Origin: Flavobacteriaceae bacterium
GTDB taxonomy: Bacteria > Bacteroidota > Bacteroidia > Flavobacteriales > Flavobacteriaceae
Direction of reading: 5' to 3'
DNA length: 16,850 bases
Assembly: GCA_002714815.1 (NCBI GenBank)
Contig: PAYI01000018.1
Coordinates: forward strand, 1-16,850
The first letter of the stretch is position 1; the number at the start of each line of letters is the position of its first letter. Shown piece after piece: positions 1 to 7,062 of the stretch. A model generated the notes under the pieces. That model was given only the letters and a program-made list of their open reading frames with translations, was not told the DNA's origin and did no database searches. The translations under genes were made by a program, and so were the position numbers.

Positions 1-155
1 ATTATCTATGAGTTTTAATTTTTTTAAAGCCAGACTATCATAAACTAATCTCAAACATGAGATCTTAATATATAATAGTTGTTTCTTTAACAACACTTTT
101 ATTTAAAAAATCCTTGAAAGCACTCAAAAATAGGGAGGGATAAATTATGTTTTTG

Positions 156-228
156 TTGGCCTACTAGGGATCGAACCTAGACTCTTCTGAACCAAAATCA
201 GACGTGTTGCCAGTTACACCATAGGCCA
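156..228 (-). tRNA. tRNA-Gln (anticodon UUG)
   Basis: The reverse complement folds into a complete cloverleaf. The acceptor stem TGGCCTA pairs with TAGGCCA over 7 bp, so the first pair is U1-A72 as in other bacterial glutamine tRNAs. The D arm carries the GG pair, and the anticodon stem TCTGA/TCAGA closes a seven-base loop TTTTGGT, giving anticodon TTG. The T arm CTAGG/CCTAG encloses TTCGATC. The discriminator base is taken as position 156 (A on the minus strand). The CCA end is not encoded, so it must be added by nucleotidyltransferase. It reads CAA, and CAG by wobble. Confidence 0.97.
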
Positions 229-237
229 AGAGAGCGG

Positions 238-268
238 TAAATTTACACGAAAGTTTTTTGTGCACCAA
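238..268 (-). promoter_or_regulatory. Probable promoter of the tRNA-Gln gene
   Basis: On the minus strand a TTG (266-268) is followed after 20 bases by TAAATTTA (238-245). This matches the Bacteroidota sigma-A layout of a TTG-containing -33 box and a TAnnTTTG -7 box, with only the final G missing. The start point would fall about 3-6 bases before the tRNA 5' end, which is plausible for a tRNA. Assigned by consensus match only. Confidence 0.45.
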
Positions 269-367
269 CTTTTCTTTATAAATTAAAAGTATATTAAACT
301 CTTTTTAGACCATTTTCTCTTCTTTGATTTATGCTTACATTCGTGCCAAGAAATCAAAACGTGAAAC

Positions 368-3300
368 ATGAGTGAAAAAATATACCGAATTTGGAATCTT
401 GGTATTGGATGGACTGTTTTTGCTGTTGCTCTCTTCACCTTTGTAAGTACAGTTGAACCAACTGCAAGCTTTTGGGATTCAGGAGAATATATTTCAACTT
501 CAGCCAAACTTCAAATTGGTCACCCACCAGGGGCACCTTTTTTCCAAATGATAGGTGCGTTTTTTGCACTATTTGCATCTAGCCCTGAAAAAATTGCTTT
601 GATGGTTAATTCGATGTCCGTTTTTTCTAGTGCTTTTACAATATTATTCCTGTTTTGGACACTTACATTATTATTTAAAAAACTTCCCTTCTTTAAATCT
701 TTAAATAATATTTCAGAGCGAATTGGATTTTTTGGAAGTGCTGTGGTAGGCGCCTTAACTTTCTGTTTTTCGGATAGTTTTTGGTTTAACGCAGTAGAAA
801 CAGAAGTTTATGCCATGGCTACATTGATTCTTGCAGTTTTATTTTGGATGGGCCTAAGGTGGGAGCAAGAAATGAATACTGCTAGAGGAGATCGCTGGTT
901 GTTAATGATTGCTTTTGTTATTGGACTTTCATTTGGTGTTCACTTCATGGGATTACTTACTATACCTGCCTTGGGAATGATATATTATTTTAGAAACTAT
1001 AATAAAGTGACAGTTAAAGGATTTATCTATGCTAACCTAATTTCTACGGCTATTTTGTTAATCATTTTTAAATTATTACTCCCCTTTACTTTAGCTTTTT
1101 TTGGAAAGGCAGAGGTTTTCTTTGTTAATACGATAGGACTTCCCTTCAACAGTGGAACTATTATAGCTGCTTTAGTTATTATTGCAGTTTTTTATTATGG
1201 TCTAAGATTTACTAGGAAACGAAATCTTATAAATTTTAATACCGGAATTCTAGCAGTGCTTTTTGTCTTAGTAGGGTTTTCCTGTTGGATCATGATTCCC
1301 ATTCGGGCAAATGCGAATACGGTAATCAATGAAAATTCTCCATCTGATGCTCGCCTATTGTTGGCTTATTACAATTTAGAGCAATATCCTGAAACCAAAC
1401 TGTTTTATGGACCTATGTTTTCTGATGTCTATGCAGGACAAGATCCAGATGAACCTTATATTGATGATAAACCAAAATATGAAAGAGATTATAAGACAGG
1501 TCAATATAAGATCGTAAATTTTTGGGAAAATGCTCGTTTTAATTCCAATAGTGCTCATAATGGAATCCTCCCTCGTTTATGGAGTAGTGAACATGCAGGT
1601 AATTACATTAATTTTACAAAACCTTTAGAATTTAGTGTAAAATCAGAATACAGGTCAAACCCTCAATTAAAAAATAGAATTGATCAATTTCGTGATGACT
1701 ATGCTGACGGATCAATTGATGGTGAGCAATACCATGAGTTTTTAAAAACCTTTAGCCCTTATTTGAACATTGAAAAACCTTCTTTAATTTCAAATCTTAA
1801 ATTCTTTATTGAATATCAATTAGGATACATGTACTGGAGGTATTTTATGTGGAATTTTACAGGAAGGCAAAATGACGAACAAGGAGAATACAATATAATA
1901 GATGGAAACTGGATTAGCGGTATACCGTTTATAGATGAAATTCGATTGGGAAATCAAGCAAAATTAAATGATGACGCCCTAAATAATAAAGCAAGAAACA
2001 CTTACTTCTTTTTACCCTTCATCCTAGGTATTATAGGTTTGTATTTTATATACAAACAAGACCCCAAGCGTTTTTGGGTATTGATGCTCTTTTTTCTTTT
2101 TACAGGAATCGCTCTTAAAGTTTACCTCAATGAACGCCCATTTGAACCTAGAGAAAGAGATTATGCTTTGGTAGGTTCCTTTTATGTATTTACTATCTGG
2201 ATTGGATTAGGCTGCATGAGCTTGATTCAAAGTTGTCAAAAGTACCTAAAGATCAAAATCGTACAACCCATTATTGTGATAATTTGTTTAGTAGCTGTTC
2301 CTTTGCTAATGGCTTCCCAGAATTGGGATGACCACGATCGTTCCAAAAGATATACTGCCCAGTCACTGTCCCGTTCATACCTCCAATCCATTCAAAAAGA
2401 CAAGGGTGCCATGATATTTACTATAGGGGATAATGACACATTTGCCCTATGGTATGCTCAGGATATTGAAGGCTATAGGACGGATGTAAGGACAATCAAC
2501 TCAAGCTTACTTGGAACTGACTGGTACATAGATCAAATGAAAAGAAAAACCTATGAAAGTGAGCCAATCCCATCTCAAATGACTCATGATTTATATGCCT
2601 ATGGAGTAAGAGATGTAATTCGCTATCAACCAGTATTGGACTCCGTTAGATGGAACATTAAAGACTTAATGAACTGGATTTCAAGTGACCATCCTAGAAC
2701 AAAAATTAAAGATTTTTTAGTTAAAACAGGCCGAGACCCCTATCAATTGCCTAGAAGTCAACAGGAAGGGGTGTTTTATCCCACTCGAAAAATTCGTATT
2801 CCTGTTAATAAGGAAAATGTTCTCAAAAGTGGTATTGTAAAGCCTGAAGATTCTGACAAAATTGTCTCCTATATTGATATTGATCTCCCAGAAACAGCCT
2901 TGCTGAAAAATCAAATGATGATGTTAGATATACTAGCTAATAATGATTGGAAACGTCCGATTTACTTTACAGGTGGAAGTTATGCAGATTCAGAATATAT
3001 TTGGATGAAAAAATACCTTCAGCTAGAAGGGTTAGTATACAAACTGGTCCCAATAGAAACAAACTTAGGTGAGGAAAATCCCTATCTCATGGGACGTATT
3101 GATAGTGAGCTTATGTATGATATTGTTCTTCAGTGGGATTGGGGAAACTCTGAGCGTAAAGACATCTACCACGACCCAGAAACACGAAAAAACAGCATAT
3201 CATTCCGCAGTAATATGGCCAGACTGGCTGAACAACTTATTAACGAAGATAAAATTAAAAAAGCAAAAGTAATAATGGATTTGGCAATCGAAAAAATGCC

Positions 3301-3922
3301 AATAGATTATTTCGGATATTACAGTTTACTTGTTCCTTTTGTTGATGGTTATTACAGAATTAATGAATTAAAGAAAGCGCAAGACTTGTCCAAAAAAATT
3401 GCATATAAATACAATGATAGACTAGATTACTTTTCTTCTCTTTCTCCCAACTTGCAGTATAGATTAGGAGAGGAAATTATCACCGAGATTGAACGTTATA
3501 GGACTCTTGTTGAAGCAGATTTAAAACATGCTGAAAAATCAAATTTAAAGCCTACTCTAAATCAATTTCTAACTGCAATTCTTCCTTTCAATTACCTTTA
3601 TGGAGATTATGAATTTTATACTAGCCTTATAGATATAGTAGAAGGATTTTATTTAATTGGTGAAATAGAATTAGCTCAAAATCTCAGTAAAAAAATAGCT
3701 GATCAATATAGTGAACGTATGCAACTGTTCGCTCAGTTTTCACAATCTAATCAACTTAAGATTAAAGACCAAATCAAAAAGGAATGGGTTTCCTATAATT
3801 ATTTCTTACAACTCATAAATTCATTTGACAATTCAACTTTTTTCAAAACATTGGAAAATCAGTACAATGAAAATGTTGATCTACTCACTACAGAGTCAGA
3901 TAGCCTAAAAAAAGTGGAATAA
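368..3922 (+). CDS. DUF2723 multi-pass membrane protein (GT-C fold, TMEM260-like)
   Basis: A 1184-residue protein of the DUF2723 family, common in Bacteroidota. Its animal relative TMEM260 is an O-mannosyltransferase, so a lipid-linked-sugar transferase role in the inner membrane is likely but not proven here. The first membrane segment (about residues 12-29) is followed by the family's signature loop with W36, D37, G39 and E40, then GHPPGAP (51-57). The acidic pair fits the catalytic site of GT-C enzymes. Further hydrophobic segments lie at about 60-312 and 555-690. A large extracytoplasmic region follows, with GDNDTF and TDWYIDQM motifs typical of the family. The C-terminal 200 residues are helical and hold an internal duplication (see findings). 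The start at 368 puts a short cytoplasmic tail before the first membrane segment. No perfect -7 box was found upstream. Its stop lies one base from the stop of the convergent thioredoxin-like gene. Confidence 0.9.
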   Translation: MSEKIYRIWNLGIGWTVFAVALFTFVSTVEPTASFWDSGEYISTSAKLQIGHPPGAPFFQMIGAFFALFASSPEKIALMVNSMSVFSSAFTILFLFWTLTLLFKKLPFFKSLNNISERIGFFGSAVVGALTFCFSDSFWFNAVETEVYAMATLILAVLFWMGLRWEQEMNTARGDRWLLMIAFVIGLSFGVHFMGLLTIPALGMIYYFRNYNKVTVKGFIYANLISTAILLIIFKLLLPFTLAFFGKAEVFFVNTIGLPFNSGTIIAALVIIAVFYYGLRFTRKRNLINFNTGILAVLFVLVGFSCWIMIPIRANANTVINENSPSDARLLLAYYNLEQYPETKLFYGPMFSDVYAGQDPDEPYIDDKPKYERDYKTGQYKIVNFWENARFNSNSAHNGILPRLWSSEHAGNYINFTKPLEFSVKSEYRSNPQLKNRIDQFRDDYADGSIDGEQYHEFLKTFSPYLNIEKPSLISNLKFFIEYQLGYMYWRYFMWNFTGRQNDEQGEYNIIDGNWISGIPFIDEIRLGNQAKLNDDALNNKARNTYFFLPFILGIIGLYFIYKQDPKRFWVLMLFFLFTGIALKVYLNERPFEPRERDYALVGSFYVFTIWIGLGCMSLIQSCQKYLKIKIVQPIIVIICLVAVPLLMASQNWDDHDRSKRYTAQSLSRSYLQSIQKDKGAMIFTIGDNDTFALWYAQDIEGYRTDVRTINSSLLGTDWYIDQMKRKTYESEPIPSQMTHDLYAYGVRDVIRYQPVLDSVRWNIKDLMNWISSDHPRTKIKDFLVKTGRDPYQLPRSQQEGVFYPTRKIRIPVNKENVLKSGIVKPEDSDKIVSYIDIDLPETALLKNQMMMLDILANNDWKRPIYFTGGSYADSEYIWMKKYLQLEGLVYKLVPIETNLGEENPYLMGRIDSELMYDIVLQWDWGNSERKDIYHDPETRKNSISFRSNMARLAEQLINEDKIKKAKVIMDLAIEKMPIDYFGYYSLLVPFVDGYYRINELKKAQDLSKKIAYKYNDRLDYFSSLSPNLQYRLGEEIITEIERYRTLVEADLKHAEKSNLKPTLNQFLTAILPFNYLYGDYEFYTSLIDIVEGFYLIGEIELAQNLSKKIADQYSERMQLFAQFSQSNQLKIKDQIKKEWVSYNYFLQLINSFDNSTFFKTLENQYNENVDLLTTESDSLKKVE
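3329..3814 (+). repeat. Internal protein duplication in the DUF2723 C-terminus
   Basis: Residues about 988-1050 and 1087-1149 align with a 99-residue offset. Shared features are VDGYY against VEGFY, an AQ-L-SKKIA core identical except for one residue, a following Y-(D/E)R and a conserved F. This resembles a TPR-like or helical hairpin unit present twice. The match is visible at the protein level. The DNA copies have diverged, so it is not a recent duplication. Confidence 0.7.
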
Positions 3923-3923
3923 C

Positions 3924-4223
3924 CTAGTCTATGTGGTCTTGTAAAAGACTTATTAAAGTATTGGCATCCTGTTCCCCACTTTGACGCCAGACCATTTCAC
4001 TAAATTTATATATCATTAGTGTTGGTAATACTTTTACCCTTAGAGCTTCGGATAATTGTTGGTTTTTATCAACATCTATTTTGATAACTTTCCCCTTATC
4101 ACCCATAGCAGCAGCCACGTCCTTCAATACTGGGTTCATATCTTTGGAAACCTCTTCTTGGCTTCTAAAGAAAGCCAACAAAATTGGAATTTTTTCGTCT
4201 AATAATTCTCCAAATTTTGACAT
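3924..4223 (-). CDS. Thioredoxin-fold protein lacking the CxxC active site
   Basis: A 99-residue protein with the thioredoxin fold: an N-terminal helix, a hydrophobic strand ILLAFF, a helix of the kind that follows the active site, the strand VIKIDVDKN, and the cis-proline motif VLPTLMIYK followed by a C-terminal helix. Where thioredoxins have WCGPC this protein reads RSQEE, and there is no cysteine anywhere. It therefore cannot act as a dithiol oxidoreductase. From memory, similar cysteine-free thioredoxin-like proteins occur in other flavobacteria, so this is probably a conserved binding or chaperone-like variant and not decay. No signal peptide is seen, so it should be cytoplasmic. It lies 39 bp downstream of the metallophosphoesterase on the same strand but has its own -7 box. 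Its partner is unknown. Confidence 0.88.
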   Translation of the reverse strand: MSKFGELLDEKIPILLAFFRSQEEVSKDMNPVLKDVAAAMGDKGKVIKIDVDKNQQLSEALRVKVLPTLMIYKFSEMVWRQSGEQDANTLISLLQDHID

Positions 4224-4243
4224 TGTCTAAACGAATTATAAAG

Positions 4244-4251
4244 CAAATGTA
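4244..4251 (-). promoter_or_regulatory. -7 promoter box of the thioredoxin-like gene
   Basis: The minus strand reads TACATTTG, a perfect match to the Bacteroidota -7 consensus TAnnTTTG, 20 bases before the ATG. No TTG -33 box is seen at the right distance. It suggests that this gene can be transcribed independently of the upstream metallophosphoesterase gene. Confidence 0.4.
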
Positions 4252-4262
4252 AAAGAAATTGA

Positions 4263-5489
4263 TTAAATACTTGTTTTTGCTTTTCTTAAAGTGATTACTG
4301 AGATCTCAGGCCACATCCCTACACGCCCTGGATAGGCTAGGTATCCGAAGCCTCGATTTACGTTTAAACGCTGTTTTGACTGCTCGTAAATACCTGCCCA
4401 TTGTTTGTAACGCCACTTAACAGGGCTCCATTTAATCCATCCAGGGATTTCAATTCCAAATTGCATTCCATGGGTATGACCACTTAAGGTGAGATGTATA
4501 TTAAATGGATGAGGTAAAACTTGTGCTTCCCAATGAGATGGATCGTGAGACATCAAGATTTTAAAGTCTCCAGGAGAGACACTTTCAAGAGCTCGATCAA
4601 GATCACCAGCTTTTTTAAAACCTGAACCCCAATTTTCTACTCCAATTATCGCTAATCGTTGACCTTCTTTTTCAATAAAACGAGATTCATTTAACAACAA
4701 ATCCCATCCCATCTTTTTTTGTGCACTATATAGAGCTTCCATATTATTTTTCTTAGCTTTAGAATTTTCCCACCTCATATAGTCTCCATAGTCATGATTC
4801 CCTAAAATGGAATATACCCCATGTTTTGCATAAATCTTTTTAAAGGTTTCAATCCATGGATGCACCTCTTCTGCGCGATTATTTACTAAATCACCAGTAA
4901 ATAAAATTAAATCAGATTTTTGAGCATTTACCAGGTCAACCCCGTATTGTACTTTAGTTTGATTATCAAAACTACCACTATGAATATCTGAGATTTGAGT
5001 AATCTTAAATCCATCAAATGTATCAGGAAGGTCCTCATATTCCAATTCATAAGAAAATACTTTATAATTGTACTTCCCTCGATACATTCCATACAAAAGT
5101 GAAACAAAAGGTATAGTAGCAAGGCTAACTGCAATTTGTGAGATGATTTTTCTTCGTTCTGGGAGAAACTGTGTTTGTCCAGGCATCTTAGTAAAATAAC
5201 CATAGATCCCCTGAGGTATTCTCAAAACATCTTCCCCCAAAAGTATAATAGTGACCAAGGCCTGAAATATAAAAAGAGTGATAAAAAACCCAATAGCATA
5301 CATTAAGCGTGGTTCTGTAGCAGTAGTTCTTTCCAAGATTAAAGTGTGAAATAAAAGGTTGCCCATCACAAGAATTATTAAAAGAATGTATGCGAAAAGT
5401 ATCCAACGACTAAATACAATCGTTTTTATCGCTTGGTAACTATACCATTGTAAAATACCTAAAAAAAACAAGCTTATAATCCAGCGCAT
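4263..5489 (-). CDS. Membrane-anchored metallophosphoesterase (YkuE/YaeI type)
   Basis: A 408-residue protein of the calcineurin-like phosphoesterase superfamily. All metal-binding blocks are present in order: SDIH (D168, H170), TGDLVNN (D200, N203), GNHD (N231, H232), SHD (H315) and GHTHG (H338, H340). This predicts an active di-metal phosphohydrolase. The N-terminal 140 residues hold about four hydrophobic segments (roughly 3-20, 28-50, 63-85 and 112-135), tethering the catalytic domain to the inner membrane. Relatives with this layout (COG1408) include enzymes proposed to hydrolyse UDP-2,3-diacylglucosamine or other phosphodiesters; the substrate here cannot be told from sequence. It lies 50 bp downstream of dgt on the same strand, and a -7 box precedes it. 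Confidence 0.93.
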   Translation of the reverse strand: MRWIISLFFLGILQWYSYQAIKTIVFSRWILFAYILLIILVMGNLLFHTLILERTTATEPRLMYAIGFFITLFIFQALVTIILLGEDVLRIPQGIYGYFTKMPGQTQFLPERRKIISQIAVSLATIPFVSLLYGMYRGKYNYKVFSYELEYEDLPDTFDGFKITQISDIHSGSFDNQTKVQYGVDLVNAQKSDLILFTGDLVNNRAEEVHPWIETFKKIYAKHGVYSILGNHDYGDYMRWENSKAKKNNMEALYSAQKKMGWDLLLNESRFIEKEGQRLAIIGVENWGSGFKKAGDLDRALESVSPGDFKILMSHDPSHWEAQVLPHPFNIHLTLSGHTHGMQFGIEIPGWIKWSPVKWRYKQWAGIYEQSKQRLNVNRGFGYLAYPGRVGMWPEISVITLRKAKTSI

Positions 5490-5502
5490 TTAGATTTTTT
5501 GG

Positions 5503-5510
5503 CAAAGGTA
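5503..5510 (-). promoter_or_regulatory. -7 promoter box of the metallophosphoesterase gene
   Basis: The minus strand reads TACCTTTG, a perfect TAnnTTTG, ending 13 bases before the ATG. The predicted leader would be only about 8-10 bases. No clear -33 TTG is visible, so the call rests on the -7 match and position alone. Confidence 0.4.
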
Positions 5511-5539
5511 ATGAGTTAAATAATAAGATACGAATCTAT

Positions 5540-6859
5540 TTAACCACCAATATCTTGCGCCATACCTAAAGCTTTTCCATCAGATAAACTAGCTACAAAA
5601 CAACTCGTATTAAGTAAAGTTTCATAGAGTGATTTACCAACTGTCGTAGTTCCCTCTGGGACTAACGAAAGGATCAATCTATCATGAGTATTTGCCTTGC
5701 CCTCAAAACTTCGAACAGATGCTTGAGAATAGCAATCTAATAATACTGCAATAGCCCGATGGCCTACCAATTCTTTTTGAACTACATCTTTGGATTGGTA
5801 TATATTCTTGATACTGATATTGATAATATCTTCAATTTGAGCTTTATACTTACTTTTCTCAAGGAGACTAAAGTTGAACTTTCCTTCAAGGATGGATGTT
5901 TCATTTTTAATAAAAATCTGAACCGCATCCTGTATTAAACTGTTTATTGCAAGTGCTCTTAGGTAACTTAATCGTTGTGGTTTAAAAGCCAGCTTAGAAT
6001 ATTTTTTAGAATCAATTTGATCTCGAACTAAATTAATTAGATACTCAAGGGCATAATCTTCAGAAATCCAACCCAGATTAATCCCATCTTCAAAATCGAT
6101 AATAGTATAGCAAATATCATCTGCAGCTTCAACTAAATAAGTCAAGGGATGTCTGAGAACTTTATCATTTTCAACTAGCGAAAGTTCTTCAGCGACTTCA
6201 TTAAAAAAATCTTTTTGTGCTTGGAAGTAACCATATTTTTTATCTGCTACATGTGTTGTGGGTTTTATTGGTAAACTGGCTTTAGGATATTTTACAAAAG
6301 CTCCAAGTGTAGCATAACTTAGTCTTAAGCCTCCTTGTGTTCCTGGGAGTGATTCGCTAAGAATTTTAAGACCATTAGCATTTCCTTCAAAATCACATAA
6401 GTCTTGATATTGTTCCGCCGTTAATTTTGATTTAAATGTTGAGCCTAATCCCGTTTTAAAAAAATGGCCAATGGCTTTTTCGCCACTATGTCCAAAAGGA
6501 GGATTGCCAATATCATGTGCTAATGATGCAGCTGCTGTAATTGCGCCAAAATCGTTCGCTTGGTAACCTAATGATTCCTTGAGGTGAGGATGTTTTTCTA
6601 AAATTGCGCGTCCTGCAATTCTTCCTAAGCTTCTACCAACCACAGAAACTTCTATGCTATGAGTTAACCGAGTATGTACAAAATCTGTTTTTGAAAAGGG
6701 TATAACCTGAGTTTTGTCTTGAAGGCTTCGAAAAGGATTTGAAAATACAATTCGATCATAATCTACTTCAAAACCTAAACGAAGGTCATTTTGCTCTATT
6801 CTCAAGCGTTTAGTAGTATCTCCGAAGCGTTTTAATGAAAGAAGTGATTCCCATATCAT
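5540..6859 (-). CDS. dgt: dNTP triphosphohydrolase (dGTPase family)
   Basis: A 439-residue HD-domain enzyme that cleaves dNTPs to deoxynucleosides and triphosphate, helping to balance dNTP pools in the cytoplasm. The N-terminus has the conserved block FRSLQDKTQV (43-52), then RLTHSIEV with H67, LAHDIGNPPFGHSGE with H115, D116 and H124, FEGNANGLKIL, and the downstream metal-binding aspartate in EAADDI (D247). The H-HD-D metal site is therefore intact. The length is typical of Bacteroidota homologues and shorter than E. coli Dgt. The start is supported by the family-like opening IWESLLSLKRFGDT directly after the methionine; no other early start exists. Whether it prefers dGTP or is a broad dNTPase cannot be judged. 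A -7 box sits almost on the start codon (see findings). It is probably the first gene of the dgt, phosphoesterase, thioredoxin-like group. Confidence 0.95.
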   Translation of the reverse strand: MIWESLLSLKRFGDTTKRLRIEQNDLRLGFEVDYDRIVFSNPFRSLQDKTQVIPFSKTDFVHTRLTHSIEVSVVGRSLGRIAGRAILEKHPHLKESLGYQANDFGAITAAASLAHDIGNPPFGHSGEKAIGHFFKTGLGSTFKSKLTAEQYQDLCDFEGNANGLKILSESLPGTQGGLRLSYATLGAFVKYPKASLPIKPTTHVADKKYGYFQAQKDFFNEVAEELSLVENDKVLRHPLTYLVEAADDICYTIIDFEDGINLGWISEDYALEYLINLVRDQIDSKKYSKLAFKPQRLSYLRALAINSLIQDAVQIFIKNETSILEGKFNFSLLEKSKYKAQIEDIINISIKNIYQSKDVVQKELVGHRAIAVLLDCYSQASVRSFEGKANTHDRLILSLVPEGTTTVGKSLYETLLNTSCFVASLSDGKALGMAQDIGG

Positions 6860-6863
6860 ATTA

Positions 6864-6871
6864 CAAAGTTA
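6864..6871 (-). promoter_or_regulatory. -7 promoter box of dgt, nearly abutting the start codon
   Basis: The minus strand reads TAACTTTG, a perfect TAnnTTTG, followed by only four bases before the ATG. With the usual 4-7 base distance to the start point, transcription would begin at or next to the A of the ATG, giving a leaderless mRNA. No TTG is seen at the -33 distance. Confidence 0.4.
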
Positions 6872-6945
6872 CCAATCTGAAGTTATTTGTTAAGAGAAGT
6901 TTACCAAAAAAAATATTCATAACCTTTTCTTTAAAAGTTCAAGTT

Positions 6946-6972
6946 TAAAATTAATGATTAGGTAAAATTAAT
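6946..6972 (+). repeat. 10-bp direct repeat upstream of the lipoprotein promoter
   Basis: TAAAATTAAT occurs at 6946-6955 and again at 6963-6972, a period of 17 bp. The second copy ends 15 bases before the -7 box at 6988. It could be an operator, but the region is very AT-rich, so chance is a serious alternative. Confidence 0.35.
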
Positions 6973-6987
6973 TTCTTTTTGACTCAA

Positions 6988-6995
6988 TAAGTTTG
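6988..6995 (+). promoter_or_regulatory. -7 promoter box of the lipoprotein-receptor-Pit cluster
   Basis: TAAGTTTG is a perfect TAnnTTTG match, 39 bases before the GTG start of the lipoprotein gene. No TTG lies 17-23 bases upstream, so a weak or activator-dependent promoter is possible. Neither the receptor nor the Pit gene has its own TAnnTTTG box in its leader, so this may serve all three. Confidence 0.45.
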
Positions 6996-7017
6996 TGTAA
7001 AATAATTATTAAAAAAT

Positions 7018-7062
7018 TTAACCTACTTTAATTTGTGAAAAACCTTAACCTACTTTTTTTTG
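7018..7062 (+). repeat. Imperfect 18-bp direct repeat straddling the GTG start codon
   Basis: The 12-mer TTAACCTACTTT occurs at 7018-7029 and 7045-7056. The match extends to 18 positions with two mismatches, both copies ending in TTTG. The period is 27 bp. One copy is in the untranslated leader and the other encodes part of the signal peptide (Leu-Asn-Leu-Leu-Phe). It may be an old local duplication or a target for a regulator. Confidence 0.6.

Noticed and set aside
48..94. Two small hairpins (ATCTCA/TGAGAT at 48-63 and GTTGTT/AACAAC at 78-94) that might be terminators at the left edge
   Set aside because: The stems are only 6 bp and AT-rich. Only the second has a broken T-rich stretch after it on the plus strand, and no gene ending here is visible.
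283..507. A 74-codon minus-strand reading frame overlapping the start of the DUF2723 gene
   Set aside because: It overlaps a well-supported gene, its product shows no family features and it occupies the promoter region of the divergent tRNA. It is a shadow frame.
3069..3272. A 67-codon plus-strand reading frame inside the DUF2723 gene
   Set aside because: It is fully contained in another frame of a conserved coding region and shows no independent start signals.
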